Of a stretch of DNA of 64,000 nt, positions 37,341 through 49,964 are shown one piece after another. The position numbers and the translations under genes are program-made. The notes under the pieces were generated by a model, which was given only the letters and a program-made list of their open reading frames with translations, did no database searches and had not been told where the DNA came from. How positions within the stretch are numbered: position 1 is the stretch's first letter; each line of letters begins with the position of its first letter. The stretch lies in NCBI GenBank assembly GCA_019914945.1, contig CM034109.1, forward strand, positions 7,122,479 to 7,186,478, in the 5' to 3' direction. The stretch comes from Typha latifolia. Lineage: Eukaryota > Streptophyta > Magnoliopsida > Poales > Typhaceae.

Positions 37341-39064
37341 TCTTATCAGTTTGATTGGTATGTGGGTTAGTCCTTATTGAAGCCTTTTTCCTTTGTGGGC
37401 TCGGCCAACTTTGCTTGCAGGTTTGGTTTCCGGCCCAAGATTAATTTTGTTTCTTTTATTTTATTTTACTTTAAACCATGTTCCAACTATGTATTACATC
37501 TTACCTAATGATATATATATATATATATATTTATAATGAATTGACTTTATTATCTTACCGAAATTTAAATATTTATAATAATAACTTAACTGTTATATTA
37601 TTTATTACTTTGTATGAGCGTATAGTTTATATGATCTTGTAGCTCTAAGTGAATGGCCAAGTTAAAATTTATTGGAAATTATATCAATTACATCTTAGTA
37701 GGCAATGCATATACATGTCGTAAATATAATAATAACATAATGTAATTATCATCATAATAATTACATTACTCAAAGGTTAAAATAGGATCTAGATCGAGAA
37801 ATTGTCACTCCTTAAATTTGTAAATATTCTATGAGAAGATAGTGAAATATAATTCATCAAGTATAAATGTAAATGCAAGATAAATATTTTGTATAGTCTG
37901 TCAGCACACAACCATTGAGAAATTAGTTGATTTACTTTCTTTTAATTATTTTATTTTTCAAACTTATTAAGTTGTACTCCCTAGTTTTCTTCTAGTTATT
38001 TTATTTCTCAACTAGTTGGGTTGTAAACTTTGTCTTTGGATTTATGAAAGCATTACATAACCGGTTATGTGAGAATAACTTGGGGTTTACACATAAATGC
38101 AGGTGTATTTGACGATGAGTATTTCAACATCCCTCTTGTTTAAGTAAATAATTTACACTAGTTTTATAGATTTTCTGTTAGTCCATTTCTAAGAATATTT
38201 AACCCAGTTATCTAGTCTATGTATTATAGAAGATTAGCCTAGTTGTTTAGCTTATGGTTGACTAACAATCTCATAAGCTATTAAAAAATTAATCATTTAG
38301 ATTAACTAATTTATGATATTATTATAGTGACAAAATTTGTTACCATTATGTTGTTTATGTTGACGAAAAGTACGTTATCATGTAGAAGCATTACTTGGTT
38401 ACAAGTGTTACTCCAATACATGCTCACAATCCCACAAGATTAGGCAGAACAAGTGCCTTAACGCCTTTTCATGTCAAACATCTTCTCATCATCCTCTCTG
38501 GGAAAGCTTTCTTCCTCATTATTCTCAGAGAACGATTGACTCAATAAGTAAATCTTGGAATACAAGGCTTAATTTATCATCACTTCTAGTCTCAGGTCTC
38601 ACCTCTATGTTCCAGCATTCTCATTTCTCAATTAAGCTCCCGAAAAAGAAAGAGTAAAATGGATCCTTTCGTAACTCACCAAAATAGAGTATTATTAAGG
38701 CAGTTCGCATGTACATTATTTTAAAACAAGATAGCCTGGAAAGAGGTACTCTCTCTCTCTCTCTCTCTCTCAAACCCATTCTTCTCTATCTATCTTTAAG
38801 GTAATGAAGAGATATAAGTCCTATAATCATACTTAAAAGTATATAGTAACACTAAAAATTTAAGTCCTGTAATCAGTTGTGATTTCTTATAATTTTTAAG
38901 GAGAATTTGCATATAGAACTTTGCTTTTTAATACCTATCCCTATGAATTAGTAAATTTGTACACAAAAAATTCACTTAGATTTAAAATAATATTGCAAAA
39001 ATATTATGTTAAATTATATATATTTTTATTTCTAAAACGCCTAAAATGCCCTAAGTATCGGCTG

Positions 39065-40060
39065 ACCCGGGGGCGATCATGTCCGACTAGAGTATCTCTG
39101 GTGTGACGAGGTTGGGCTCGCGAGACGAGAACGCGGCCACGACCGGCGAGGGCCGCACGCCGACCTGGGTCCCACTGAAGAGGATGGTGGCGATGGGGTT
39201 GGAGTTGGATAAGAAGTAGGCCTTAATGGTCTCCCCAGCCTTTTGGCCTACTCCGGTGGCGGGGAGGACGTGGGCATCGACGACGAGCTCCTCTTCGTTC
39301 ACCGCGGCTGTTCGCGAGCACTATCCCGGCCCCACCTTCCTTTTTCACCACGTATTCATTCTGCACCCTCGCGTTGATGCCTCGATCGCAGAGCATGACC
39401 TTCCCGGCCACCGAGAGCAGAGTGTTCGTTAGCGGCTTTTCGCTGTAGAGCGACACGCTTGAAAAGTTTTGGCCGTTACCTAGCACGACGTAGGTCGGGA
39501 AGTCTCGGTCGAGCATGCCGGCCCCGATCGCCACGCTATAGTGGAAGTAGTCGGCGGAGCTGCCGCCAAGGGAGAGGGAGAGCACGTGGCAACCGTCCGC
39601 CACGACGGCATCCATGGCAGCCAGTATGTCCAAGCTGAAGCAGTCCCCGATCTAGCACCCCTTGTAGGCCGCCACATGCCCGCGCATAGACATGCCACGT
39701 GTAGTGATCCCGATGGGGGATCCGACGGTCGTGGACGATGTGTGGGTCTCGTGGTCGTTGTTGTCGCGCGGTGACTTCGACTCCTTCAACTCATCTATGG
39801 GGTCCATGCCGGCCTCGTAGTCCCTAGAGAAGAAGCGAGCTCCGATGAGGTTCCGATTACAAGCGGCGGAGTTGAAGTCCCTGCCCGTCTGGCATGTGCC
39901 TTTCCACATGGCCGGGACGGTGCCCAAGCCGGTGCCATTGTAGCTCTTGCGCACGGCACGGGCCAAACCCCGATGTCCAACACCACGACCACCACGTCGC
40001 TCCTCGAATTTGACGCCGGGAAGAGCCCTTCCTGCTTGTCCAACACGGATTGGGTTCAGA
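39065..40060 (-). pseudogene. Degraded subtilisin-like protease (SBT1 type)
   Basis: Read from 40060 downwards. The Asp-site region (DVVVVVLDIGVWP, normally LDTGVWPES) is followed by a frameshift. Then GLGTVPAMWKGTCQTGRDFN and CNRNLIGARFF; the His-site region reads DHETHTSST (normally GHGTHTSST). A stop follows near YKGC. SSDILAAMDAVVADG and SLSLGGSS resume after a small break. SVAIGAG runs straight into MLDRDFPTYVVLGNG, so the oxyanion-Asn segment is deleted, and CDRGINARVQ follows another deletion. A second frameshift near 39300 precedes LPATGVGQKAGETIK and VTPEIL, then a stop where Lys is usual. Homology ends at MIAPG, before the catalytic Ser. With two frameshifts, stops, internal deletions and a missing C-terminus it cannot be active. 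Confidence 0.92.
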
Positions 40061-40549
40061 TGAGTTGAGCTTAGTTGGGTTGGCTTTACTGTGTGGGTTG
40101 AGTTAATAAATAATAGGTAAGTATAACTTGTAATCTTCTTAGTATAATTAATTTAACTCAAAATTTTAATTAAGTTTAGCTAACTGATTTAATAATAGAG
40201 TATTTTTTCTATATATTTTCTAAATCATAAAACTCAATTTATAAATAGTAAAAGTATAAGATGTAAATTATAATTTCATTAAAAGACTAGGTATTATATG
40301 TAATTTTTCATAATTTCTAAGTCAGCACTATTCTTTTGCATATAGACCCAAAAAATTTTATTTACATATATATTTTTTAAAAATTCATATTTATATGTAT
40401 ACTATTCACATTGGTTTTTTTTTACAATTATATTATCTCGTTAATTTATCAAATAAAAAATAGATATTAGAATAAGGGTATTAATATATCTTCATAGTTA
40501 ACTTGATGAAAGGTTAATAAAGTTCTGTCTCTTGGATTATTTTTTAATT

Positions 40550-40553
<4 letters not shown>

Positions 40554-40605
<52 letters not shown>
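40554..40605. repeat. Compound (AC)n–(AT)n microsatellite
   Basis: About 15 CA units then about 11 TA units, 500 bp downstream of the protease pseudogene's 5' edge. Confidence 0.93.
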
Positions 40606-40797
40606 CTTATTAGTTTAATATTAATTTAAATTAAAATTTGATAACAGACAGAGATAGAGAATTAAATTTAATTTAGATTGTCTAATATTAAGCGATATAT
40701 CTTATAATCAAATACTAATGATATTCATCACAATCATATTTAATAAAGAGAAATTTTAAGAGAGAGTTTAATATTAATTATATTTTTATTATTATTA

Positions 40798-41265
40798 GGA
40801 AATTTTGCATATAACGTCCTACAATTTAATGAAATTGTAGCTTACACCCTACATTTTTACTATTTGTAAATCGAGCCCTATCATTTAGCGAATATGTGCA
40901 AAAATATCCTACCGTTAAAGATCCGTCAGATTAGTTAGTTATACTTAACCAAGTCGATTAAGTTAATTATACTAAAAAAATTATGAAAATACTCTTAGCT
41001 AAATTATACTTACCCAACATATACCATGGATATTTTAGTCTTTTAAAAAAATTTAATTTGACCGAATATTCTTATATGCGCAAACGGTGTTAGTTCAAAT
41101 CTAACCCAGGGTATTTTATGCACATATTTTCTATAATTAGTTCAAATTTAACCCAGGATATTTTATGCACATATTCACTAAATTATAGGGCTCGATTTAT
41201 AAATAGTAAAAATGTAGGGTGTAAACTATAATTTTGTTAAAATAAGGAGTGTTATCAAATTTCCC
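40798..41265. mobile_element. MULE-like MITE with ~110-bp terminal inverted repeats
   Basis: Both ends, read inwards, share GGAAATTT, then TACACCCTACATTTTTACTA, then AAATCGAGCCCTAT and GAATATGTGCA, so the inverted repeat is over 100 bp. The element is flanked by TTATTATTA on each side (40789–40797 and 41266–41274), a 9-bp direct repeat as made by Mutator-like elements. The A/T repeat nature of the flank means a TTA duplication is also possible. No coding capacity. Another copy is at 61446–61872 and a partial one at 40205–40325. Confidence 0.8.
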
Positions 41266-41397
41266 TTATTATTACTATCGTTTCACTCTCTTAGTCTTCC
41301 TCAAACCCTAGAGAGCGAGAGAGAGAGAACCTTATTATTACTATCGTTTCACTCTTCTTAGTTCTTTTCGTCAAACTTCCAGAGAGAGAGAGAGAGA
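41266..41397. repeat. 66-bp tandem duplication starting at the MITE target site
   Basis: The unit begins TTATTATTACTATCGTTTCA at 41266 and again at 41332, followed in both by CTTAGT…TCAAAC…AGAGAGAGAGA. The second copy has small changes. Confidence 0.85.
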
Positions 41398-41479
41398 TCA
41401 TCGTCTTTTCCTTTTGCGATCGAATCCTTTGTCGTCTCCGGTCCTCGCATCGCCGCCTTCCGCTGGAGTTCTTCAAATA
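41266..41479 (+). other. Possible orphan 5' leader exon
   Basis: CT/GA-rich sequence with AAACCCTAGAGAG, a GC-richer end (41440–41470) and a fair donor (AATAG|GTATTG at 41480) followed by intron-like sequence. It has the look of a plant untranslated first exon. It lies 2.1 kb upstream of the CPL3-like start and could be an alternative far-upstream leader of that gene or the remains of a lost one. Confidence 0.4.
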
Positions 41480-43239
41480 GGTATTGCTTCCGCTGTGATC
41501 TCTCTCCTTTCCTTCCTTAATTCAAAATTAAAAACTCCGGGTATTTGATCGGGAGTGGGATTGTGCGTTTGTTGTGTATTAGCGGACGGAACAATTAGAG
41601 TAATTAGGGTTTTGGTTAATCGACATTAGACTAATTAGGAATCCGAGAGTTTTAGGTATTAAAACGATGAAATAAATTCGCTCATCGTAACGTAACGGTT
41701 ACAAATTAACCTGGACTGTAATATTATTACGAGGCTTCGATCAATTCTATTGAAAAGGTCTCAGTATTCCACAGAACCAAGAACTTAATTTTTGTTTTTC
41801 TGGGACAGCTTTGAGATTTCAGTGATCAAATTGATTAATGAGGATGGCTTTGTAGTTTGTAATCGTGCCTGCAAAGAGATCGAAATTTTCGAAATTTAAT
41901 TATGCACTCTCTTTTTTTTTTTATAACGGAAAAGTAAAAATTATACGGGGAATTTACGGTAAAGATTTACTCTACCTTTTTTGTTTCTAAAGTTCCTTGA
42001 TTGCTGAAAGAAAGACTTGCAATAATAAACATGATAGAGTGTGATGTGATGTTTATATTTGATCAAGCATTTTATTTCCAATAAAGCAAAGCTCACTTAA
42101 GGACTCACCAGTCACAGTCAAAGTTTCATCCGAGTTTACTTAGATCATCCAGAACCTAATTAAATTCTCTATGCTTACAAAGTGCATCCAAATTGTATGT
42201 AGATCTTCTCTATGTGTTACACTTAATTAGCTAGTCCCTGCTTGGCTGTCAAATCTTATAATCCAACTGCAGAAAATTCTTTCAATCTCTGATATTGTGC
42301 AACCTTAACTTGGCTCAAGCCCGATTTTAGTCCGACACGAAAGTAACCTAAATCTGTCCTTTGCCGTTCTCATATTTATTCTTCATACTCTCGCTTTCCC
42401 TCTTCTCTATCGAACTCCATCTCCCGCTCTCTCTCATCCTTACTCGCCGTCCTTCCTCCTCTATCTCAAAAACGGATTATGAAAATTGTTTTTGCTAAAA
42501 AAAAATTGAAACCAATTAAGAGAGAGAAATAAGAGCAAGAAAAAGAAAAACCTTAACTAATGGGCCTCCATCTTCCTCCTTCTGAGAGCATGACCTGGTT
42601 GAAAGTGTCATCAATAGGGTAATAAGAGCAAGGGTTTAACCTGATCTGCCCTAAAACTATGCTAAAACCAAATGATCATCCCTAATTAATGTGACCTTAC
42701 TAATAACGAGCATCCTTTTGTAAGTTCCAATTCTTAATCTATCTAATAATCCAAGTCAGCGATCCGTAGTTATTTGCAGAAGTAAAAGGTGGAATGTAAT
42801 ACTTATTATTTGGAAAATTTACTCAAAAGTGGATATCATTCGACAATTGCAATTTCCTTTTAATATCTCAAAATCTTAATAGTAGCTAACATAATAAAAA
42901 ATTTCTATTACTTTTGAAAATAAAAATAAATACCTATCATTGGACTTTAAAATCTACCTTTTCATTTATTTTTATATTAGTCTAAAATAAATTACTCAAA
43001 GTTATTCAAGGATATTAAGTTTATTTTGCATATATAGTTATTTTAACTCATCTATATGATAAAATGATAGCTGATTGTTAAGAAAACTAATAATAAGGTA
43101 TTTTCTAAAGTATTTCAGGGGCGAAATGCAGAGGGTAAATTAAATGTTTGTAATAGTAGAATGTGAATAATAATAAAAGAAAAACTTAGGGTGTTTTCGA
43201 TAAAATTTTCATATTATTTAAACCAAAATTAGAATCTGG
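41480..43239. other. Region between the orphan leader and the CPL3 promoter
   Basis: AT-rich; if the orphan leader belongs to CPL3 this is its first intron. 42340–42480 is pyrimidine-rich with no start. No gene seen. Confidence 0.5.
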
Positions 43240-43568
43240 ATACAGCAATCGTGGGCTGACGTGTACGGCTGTGATCTGAAACCGTTCCTATTAAAATCAA
43301 ATCTCGTCGCCCGCTACGGCGCTACCCCTCCTTTCCTTTTCCTCGTTCTTTCTTCACATCTTCTTTTTCCTCATCCTATCTACAAGAGTTCGATCAAAGC
43401 GATCGTCTCGCGGATTTCACCAAACAGGGCGATCTGTACCGATTGAAAACCTCTCGATCGATTTGCGTCGTTAAACCCTTCAAAACGAGGTCAGAATCGC
43501 CGAAAACGGCACTCTGACCCCCCAAAATCGTACCCTAGAACACTCGGATCCGGAAACCCCACCGGCTT
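43240..43568 (+). promoter_or_regulatory. Promoter-proximal region / 5' leader of CPL3-like
   Basis: Shift from AT-rich to GC-rich DNA; a GTGGGCTGACG word at 43250, pyrimidine-rich sequence at 43320–43375, and no ATG before the start at 43569. Confidence 0.45.
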
Positions 43569-44135
43569 ATGCGCCTCGCCGGATCGAATCGCTTCTTCTT
43601 GGACCCCAGAGAGGAGGAAACCTTAGAGCGGATGGCGAAGGAACGGTCGGACGAGAAGTATTCGTCCGACGGGGACTCCTCGGCGTCGCTGGAGGAGATC
43701 TCCGCCGACGACTTCAAGCGGCCGCCGAGACCTAGCGTTTGTATGGAGTACACGAATCTGTACAGCTTCAGCTGGGCGCAGGCCATGCAGAACAAGCCTC
43801 TCGATTTGGATTTGATGCCGATGAGCTCAGCCGATGAGAGTAAGCCGGCAAAGATGGAATCCTGTGAGGTGATCATAGATGACAGCAGCGAAGAATCCAC
43901 TAGTGGAATGGGAAAGGAGGAAGGGGAGTTGGAGGAAGGGGAGATTGAATTCGTATCAGAATTGCCCCCCTGTGAAACCATCGTTATCGATCTGGATTCT
44001 CCGGAGAAGGAATCCGTTGAAAATGAATCCGAATATAAGATCGGGGTTATCGAGAGGCATGCGAGCTTGGTATCGGAGGAGTTGGAGAATATAACTGCCG
44101 AGGAGGCTGAGGCGTAAGTTTTTAAGTATTTGAAG

Positions 44136-44174
<39 letters not shown>

Positions 44175-47100
44175 GAACATAATGTGATGCCAAAAGATTG
44201 GCATCTGAAGCTACTTAATTTACAAGATTAAATACTGCAACAAGGACCTAAATGTGATCTTGAAATTGGGATGTGTGATTCTTTTGTAGGCTTTGGGGAT
44301 TAAATGAACCATAACTAATGTATTTTATTTTTCACTGGGTTTCCCTTTTCTTATATGTAGATCATTCGAAGCTGCTTGTTCTCGATTGCTGAAGTCTTTC
44401 GAGAGCTTGAAGACTATGTCTATGGAGGTGACGAAACCTGTTCCTATGTTCGATAATATCATTCAGCAGTTGTTTGGGGGAATTCAGACTGCTAATTCTG
44501 TAAGATGTTGACCTCTTTTTATGAGCTTTCAATGGATATTTAACTTATGGTTCAGCGATCTGACGCATAAGTATTTTGTTGGTCTTAATTTCACAGGTGC
44601 TTAGTTCAGGCAACTTGCCAAGAAGAGACGAAAATAAGGAGTTTCTCTTGAGGTTTATTCTCATATTTCTCACTTGAGATATTGCCCTTTCAACTTCTTT
44701 AGTTGAGGATTTACGGTAAACACCTTTCATTGAATCTGTTGTAGGTTGTTGATCGATATAAAGAACCAATATTCTCATCTGTTGATACCTGATCAAGTGA
44801 AAGAGGTTTGTAATCTTTCCAGCAGCCTAATTATTCAGGGCAGCCAGAAGAATCTAACTCACTGTTTCCCTGTAACAGCTAGATGCAACTGTGCAATCAT
44901 TGTTATTTGACGTTGGCAAGGAAATTAGCAAGCCATATGTTGGGAGTGGGATTGCCATGAATGATGTTAATCTAGTTGAAAAGCCTGCCATCTCTTCTCA
45001 TGATTTGGTTTCTTTAGAGAAGCCGTTATCAGACACAAGAGCAGTCAATTCCCTTGACAATTATGGTCCAAATGATGGTTTGCCCAATTTACAACTGCCA
45101 AATTTTTCAAGGAGTAGAGTTGTTAGTCCATTACTGGATCTGCATATGGATCATGATGAGAGCAGCCTTCCATCACCCACTAGGGAGAAGCAACCACCAT
45201 TGCCTATACCGAAACCCATCACCTTGGAAGGAGGTGCTTCTGTGTCAACTCAGCCAATAACCTCCTGGAGTTCTGGAGGTGTAGATACTACAACTCATCC
45301 ATATGTAACAGATGTCCTTAAGGTCTTCTCATCCTACCAACAGAAATATGGCCGGAATTCCTTTGATTCAAGCAACCAGCTTCCTAGTCCAACTCCTTCT
45401 CGGGAGAGTAATGATGATGATGATCCTCAGGGTGAAGTATCTAGTTCTTCAGTTGCTAGAAAAACTGCACCTAAGATTATGTCAAGTCCAATGCAGATTG
45501 TGAGGTCCAGTAGTGACAGTGTTTTTGCAGATAGCTTGGCCCAGTGTCAAGGAGGCCCTGCTACATCACTTGGTCATTTTGGTGTAAAGCCTGCATCTAA
45601 GAATAGAGATCCAAGGCTTAGGTTTGTAAACACTGAAATGGGAGGTAGTTTATACCAAAATCAACATACGGTATCTGGAGAACTGATCACTCCTTGCGCT
45701 GTAACAAACTCTAGGAAGCACAAGGCAGATGATGAATTCCGACCAGGAGGAACTAATTTGAAGAAGCAAAGAAATGGTGTTATAAATTCTAGAGATATGC
45801 AGATGACATCAGGAAGAGGTGGATGGTTGGAAGACATCAGCAGTGTTGCCTCCTATCCTAGCGACAGAATTCAATTGAAGAAGGTTGACATTGGAAAGGT
45901 AGGAGTTGATGCAGTTTGTTCTAACAAACGACTTAGTAGTAATACTAACTTCTCTGGAGCAAGTAGTGGAGCTGCACCGCCTGTTTCTTTGCCATCTCTG
46001 TTAAGGGGTATGGCTGTAAACCCCACAATGCTGGCTCAACTAATTCAAAAAGAACAAAAGAGATTACAAGTGGAGGCTCAGAAGAAAATTGCTGCATCGA
46101 CAGTTGATGCTACAAGTACTACAGGTGTCAATATAGCAGCTGGAGCAGTCTTGTCAGCAAGTGGCACTTCCATGTATTCCAGTGAAGTCAGGCAGAATCA
46201 GGCTGGAAGGCCTCAAATGCAGGCTGAAGCAGGTGCTCTGGTGAGGCTCACTGCTGAGATTTGGTCCTTAGATTTGAGATATTTTGTTTTTTAATGGAGA
46301 TTTTGGTTGAAGCCTTTTAGCTTCCTTATATCTCGTGCATCAATCAATTGAAGATACAAATAGCTTTTGAGATGGCTTTGACTTTTAATTTATGCCTCAT
46401 CATTGGGCTACAATCTGTAATACGTTTTTAACAGGACAGCCAATTAGAGAAGAACCTATTGCATCATTATTTTATAGTATCGTAGCAATATTATAGCTCT
46501 TTCCTTGATCTCTTCAGATTTTGCATGTGCAATCTATTTAATTATTTTTAAGTTTCAATTGTAAATTGTTTTAGTTACTTATTCCATTCTTGTTTCAGAA
46601 TTTGCGGAATGATGTGGGAACAATTCAGATGAAACCTCGTGATCCTCGCCGCATTCTCCACTGTAATATTGTTCAGAAGGATGATCTTGGAGATCCTCAG
46701 CAGCCAAAACCAAACGGAACACTCTCATCCGATAACCAGGTTAAGAAAGATCAGTTAATAGTCCGAGAGAATGGAGAGCAGGCACAGACTAGTTCACAAT
46801 CAACTGCTGCTCTCCCAATGGCTCCACAGAATATCTCCCTACGAAATTCAAATTCCATAAAAGGGGTGGATGTGAGGCCTGATGCAGTAGAACTGTATGA
46901 TTCAAAGATTGCATCTGGTGTGGATCCTGGAAGGGTGAGAGGTGCTTTGCCGTCAACAAACCCATGGGGAGAGGTTGATCATCTATTGGGTGGATATGAT
47001 GACCAACAGAAAGCTGCAATCCTGCGAGAGAGAGCGCGGAGGATAGCAGAACAGAATAAAATGTTTTCTGCAAAAAAGCTTTGTCTTGTCCTTGATCTGG

Positions 47101-48763
47101 ATCACACTCTTCTCAACTCAGCTAAGGTATTGTACTTTTCCTTACTACTAGTATCTTGCAATGGCTCTTTTACATCTATGCAAGGCTAAGGTTTCTTTCT
47201 GCATATATTTTTCTGGTTAGTTCATCGAAGTAGATCCAGTTCATGAAGAGATTTTGCGAAAGAAAGAAGAGCTTGACCGTGGGAAGTCACAACGGCATCT
47301 TTTCTGCTTCCGTCATCTGGGAATGTGGACCAAATTGAGGCCAGGAGTCTGGGACTTCCTGGAGAAGGTTGCTTCCCTATGATTTCCTTTTATGTATTAA
47401 TGATTCTTTCTCTGTTTTTATTAAGCTGTATCCACTTTTCATGGAAAAGATTTTAATATATTCCTCTTTTTATGGTGTAGGCGAGTAAGCTGTATGAGTT
47501 GCATCTTTATACGATGGGAAACAAGTTATATGCTACTGAGATGGCAAAAGTACTTGATCCAACCGGTACTTTGTTTGCTGGACGAGTTATCTCCAGAGGA
47601 GATGAATATGATTCACCCGATGGTGAAGAGAGGGTACCCAAAAGCAAGGACCTTGATGGGGTTTTGGGTATGGAATCAGCGGTTGTCATCATTGATGACT
47701 CTGTGAAAGTTTGGCCTCATAACAAACTTAACTTGATTGCAGTCGAGCGGTATTCTAGACATTCCCTTCCACACGTTGTTTATTTTATTTTATTTCCTGT
47801 TTCTGTCTCAAGGAAAAATTCTTTACAGCTTCATTGATGTGGTCTGTATAATCTTTTGCAGGTATATTTACTTCCCTTGCAGTAGACGGCATTTTGGCCT
47901 TTCTGGTCCATCACTTCTTGAGATAGATCACGACGAGAGGCCAGAAGATGGTACCCTTGCTTCTTCATTGGTGGTGGGAACTTGCTCCTCATTAGCAGTT
48001 TGCTGAATGATTTTGTTTCTTTGTTTCTCCAAAGAAATTCGTTGTTCTCATGTTTGCTTATGTGCTCAATAGGTTATCGAGCGGGTACACCGGAACTTCT
48101 TTTCTCATTTCTCTGTCAATGATGTGGACGTAAGGAATATACTCGCAGCTGAGCAAAGAAAGATCCTTGCAGGATGCCGGATAGTTTTCAGCAGGATTTT
48201 CCCAGTCGAAGAAGTCAATCCGCAACTACACCCGCTCTGGCAGATGGCTCAGCAGTTTGGGGCATCATGCACAAACCAAATCGACGAGCATGTCACTCAT
48301 GTTGTCGCCAATTCTCTCGGGACCAACAAGGTTTTATTTTTACTCCAACTCCATTAATACCTAACTCCTGAACTCAGTCCACTTAGCCAACATAAGCATT
48401 CAGGTCTCCTTAACTGCTTATTGATCTCTTTCTTATCCATTGCTCTCTCAGGTGAATTGGGCTTTGTCTACTGGAAGATTCGTCGTTCATCCTGGCTGGT
48501 GAGTGATGCATCTTACTTACATTTGGAAGTTTTATTGGGTGATGAATTGAGGGTACTTTATATGCATCTACCAGTTATTTCGGTTGGCATAGATCGCTGA
48601 TCAGTGATTTGATCTGTCATTTATCAGGTGATCTATGCCAATCTTGGCCAATTAACCTAATCACATAGTAGACTAAACTACTTCTTGTTTTTATAACAGG
48701 GTAGAAGCTTCAGCCTTTCTATACCGGCGTGCCAACGAGTATGACTTTGTGGTTAAACCCTAA
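43569..48763 (+). CDS. CPL3: RNA polymerase II CTD phosphatase-like 3 (FCP1 domain + BRCT)
   Basis: Twelve exons: 43569–44113, 44361–44499, 44597–44652, 44745–44805, 44879–46240, 46599–47126, 47221–47367, 47481–47749, 47862–47973, 48073–48330, 48452–48498, 48700–48763. All phases close: 1195 residues, near the usual CPL3 length. The N-terminal ~850 residues are acidic then Ser/Pro-rich and low complexity. The FCP1 phosphatase domain starts at LCLVLDLDHTLLN (D887 and D889 of the DxDxT motif) and continues through WTKLRPGVWDFL, LHLYTMGNKLYA and VVIIDDSVKVWPHN. A BRCT domain (about 1085–1190) includes GCRIVFSRIFP, HVTHVVANS and FVVHPGWVEAS. The family dephosphorylates the Pol II C-terminal repeat in the nucleus and represses stress/ABA-responsive transcription. 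The second ATG (43632) has a stronger start context. The exon 9 donor could shift by 3 nt. Intact. Confidence 0.95.
44139..44170. repeat. (AG)n microsatellite in CPL3 intron 1
   Basis: Sixteen AG units, 26 bp after the exon 1 donor. Confidence 0.92.
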
Positions 48764-49517
48764 TATTATCCACCTTCCTGCAGCCCAAACACACACACAA
48801 ATAGAAAAGAAAATAAATCACATCAACCATGATAATTTAAAAGCTCAGCTATTAACAGGAACTTAACATACAGTGAAGATTGGTATCCCATCTCATACAA
48901 GTTAAATTATTTCCAACCCCAGTAAAATCTGGTTATGCCATCGTCTCTCAAGCTGAAAAGAGTAACTTGGGAAAGAAGAACAGGAAAACGCTAAAAATTG
49001 GCTCAATCTGCTTGAAGTTCTAAGTTAAACTGGTACCATAAGCAACTCTCACAATCGAATCTAACATTCATGCAAGTGCAATATTCTTGATTAATTTCCA
49101 CCAATATGTATCACAATCGCACCTGGTGGGCTTTGTTTTTTTTTTTTTTTTTAATTCTTTTGTTTTGTTCCTAGAGAGATATTTTACTAATCTGGATGGG
49201 ACAAAAACCCTAGGATGTTGAATATAAATTTTATTGTTGTCTTTTGTTTGTAATACCTGTCAAGATTCATCTCTTATAATCAATTTTTACAGAAACAATA
49301 ATATAGTGAAAAAAAAAGAATATAATTTTTGGAGGAATTCCTATCTCAAAACCAAGTTCATTATCTCTGGATTTTATAATAACTTGGATCCAGTGATACT
49401 TTATGATGTCAGTCTATTGGAGGATATCTGCATGTCGGAAAAAATTTCCTTCATATAGTTACTTCTCAAAACGTTTCCGACGAATAGGAGGACCAAAATG
49501 CAAATAAATATATTTGC

Positions 49518-49518
<1 letters not shown>

Positions 49519-49589
<71 letters not shown>
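49519..49589. repeat. (TC)n microsatellite
   Basis: About 35 TC units. Confidence 0.95.
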
Positions 49590-49591
<2 letters not shown>

Positions 49592-49964
49592 ATATAGTTA
49601 CTACGTCCATCGATCCTTGTGTGTGAGCTTATCGATTTACTCGTATTACGCCCTCCACTGTGTCAAAATTAAAGCCTTCTATCTTTCTTGACGTAGGGAT
49701 TATGGTACACAAAAACGGATGCATGCAATAAATTATCGTGAAGATTTGGTTATTCTTATGGTGTCAAAATAGGAGTCGATCGATTGCTTGTATTAGTCTT
49801 TCCGTCTCTTGATGATATTCGAGTGGCATAGCAAGAGATTGAACGCCTCCTTTGGTTGACTTCAACGTGAATAAAGAATTTATATACATCTTCGTACGGA
49901 AGGTGGTGTGATAATTTTATAATATCTCCTCAACTGAGATAGAAAATTTTAAGTTGTCCATATT

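Noticed and set aside
39226..39774. Plus-strand frames over the subtilase remnant
   Set aside because: Shadow frames of the GC-rich minus-strand pseudogene.
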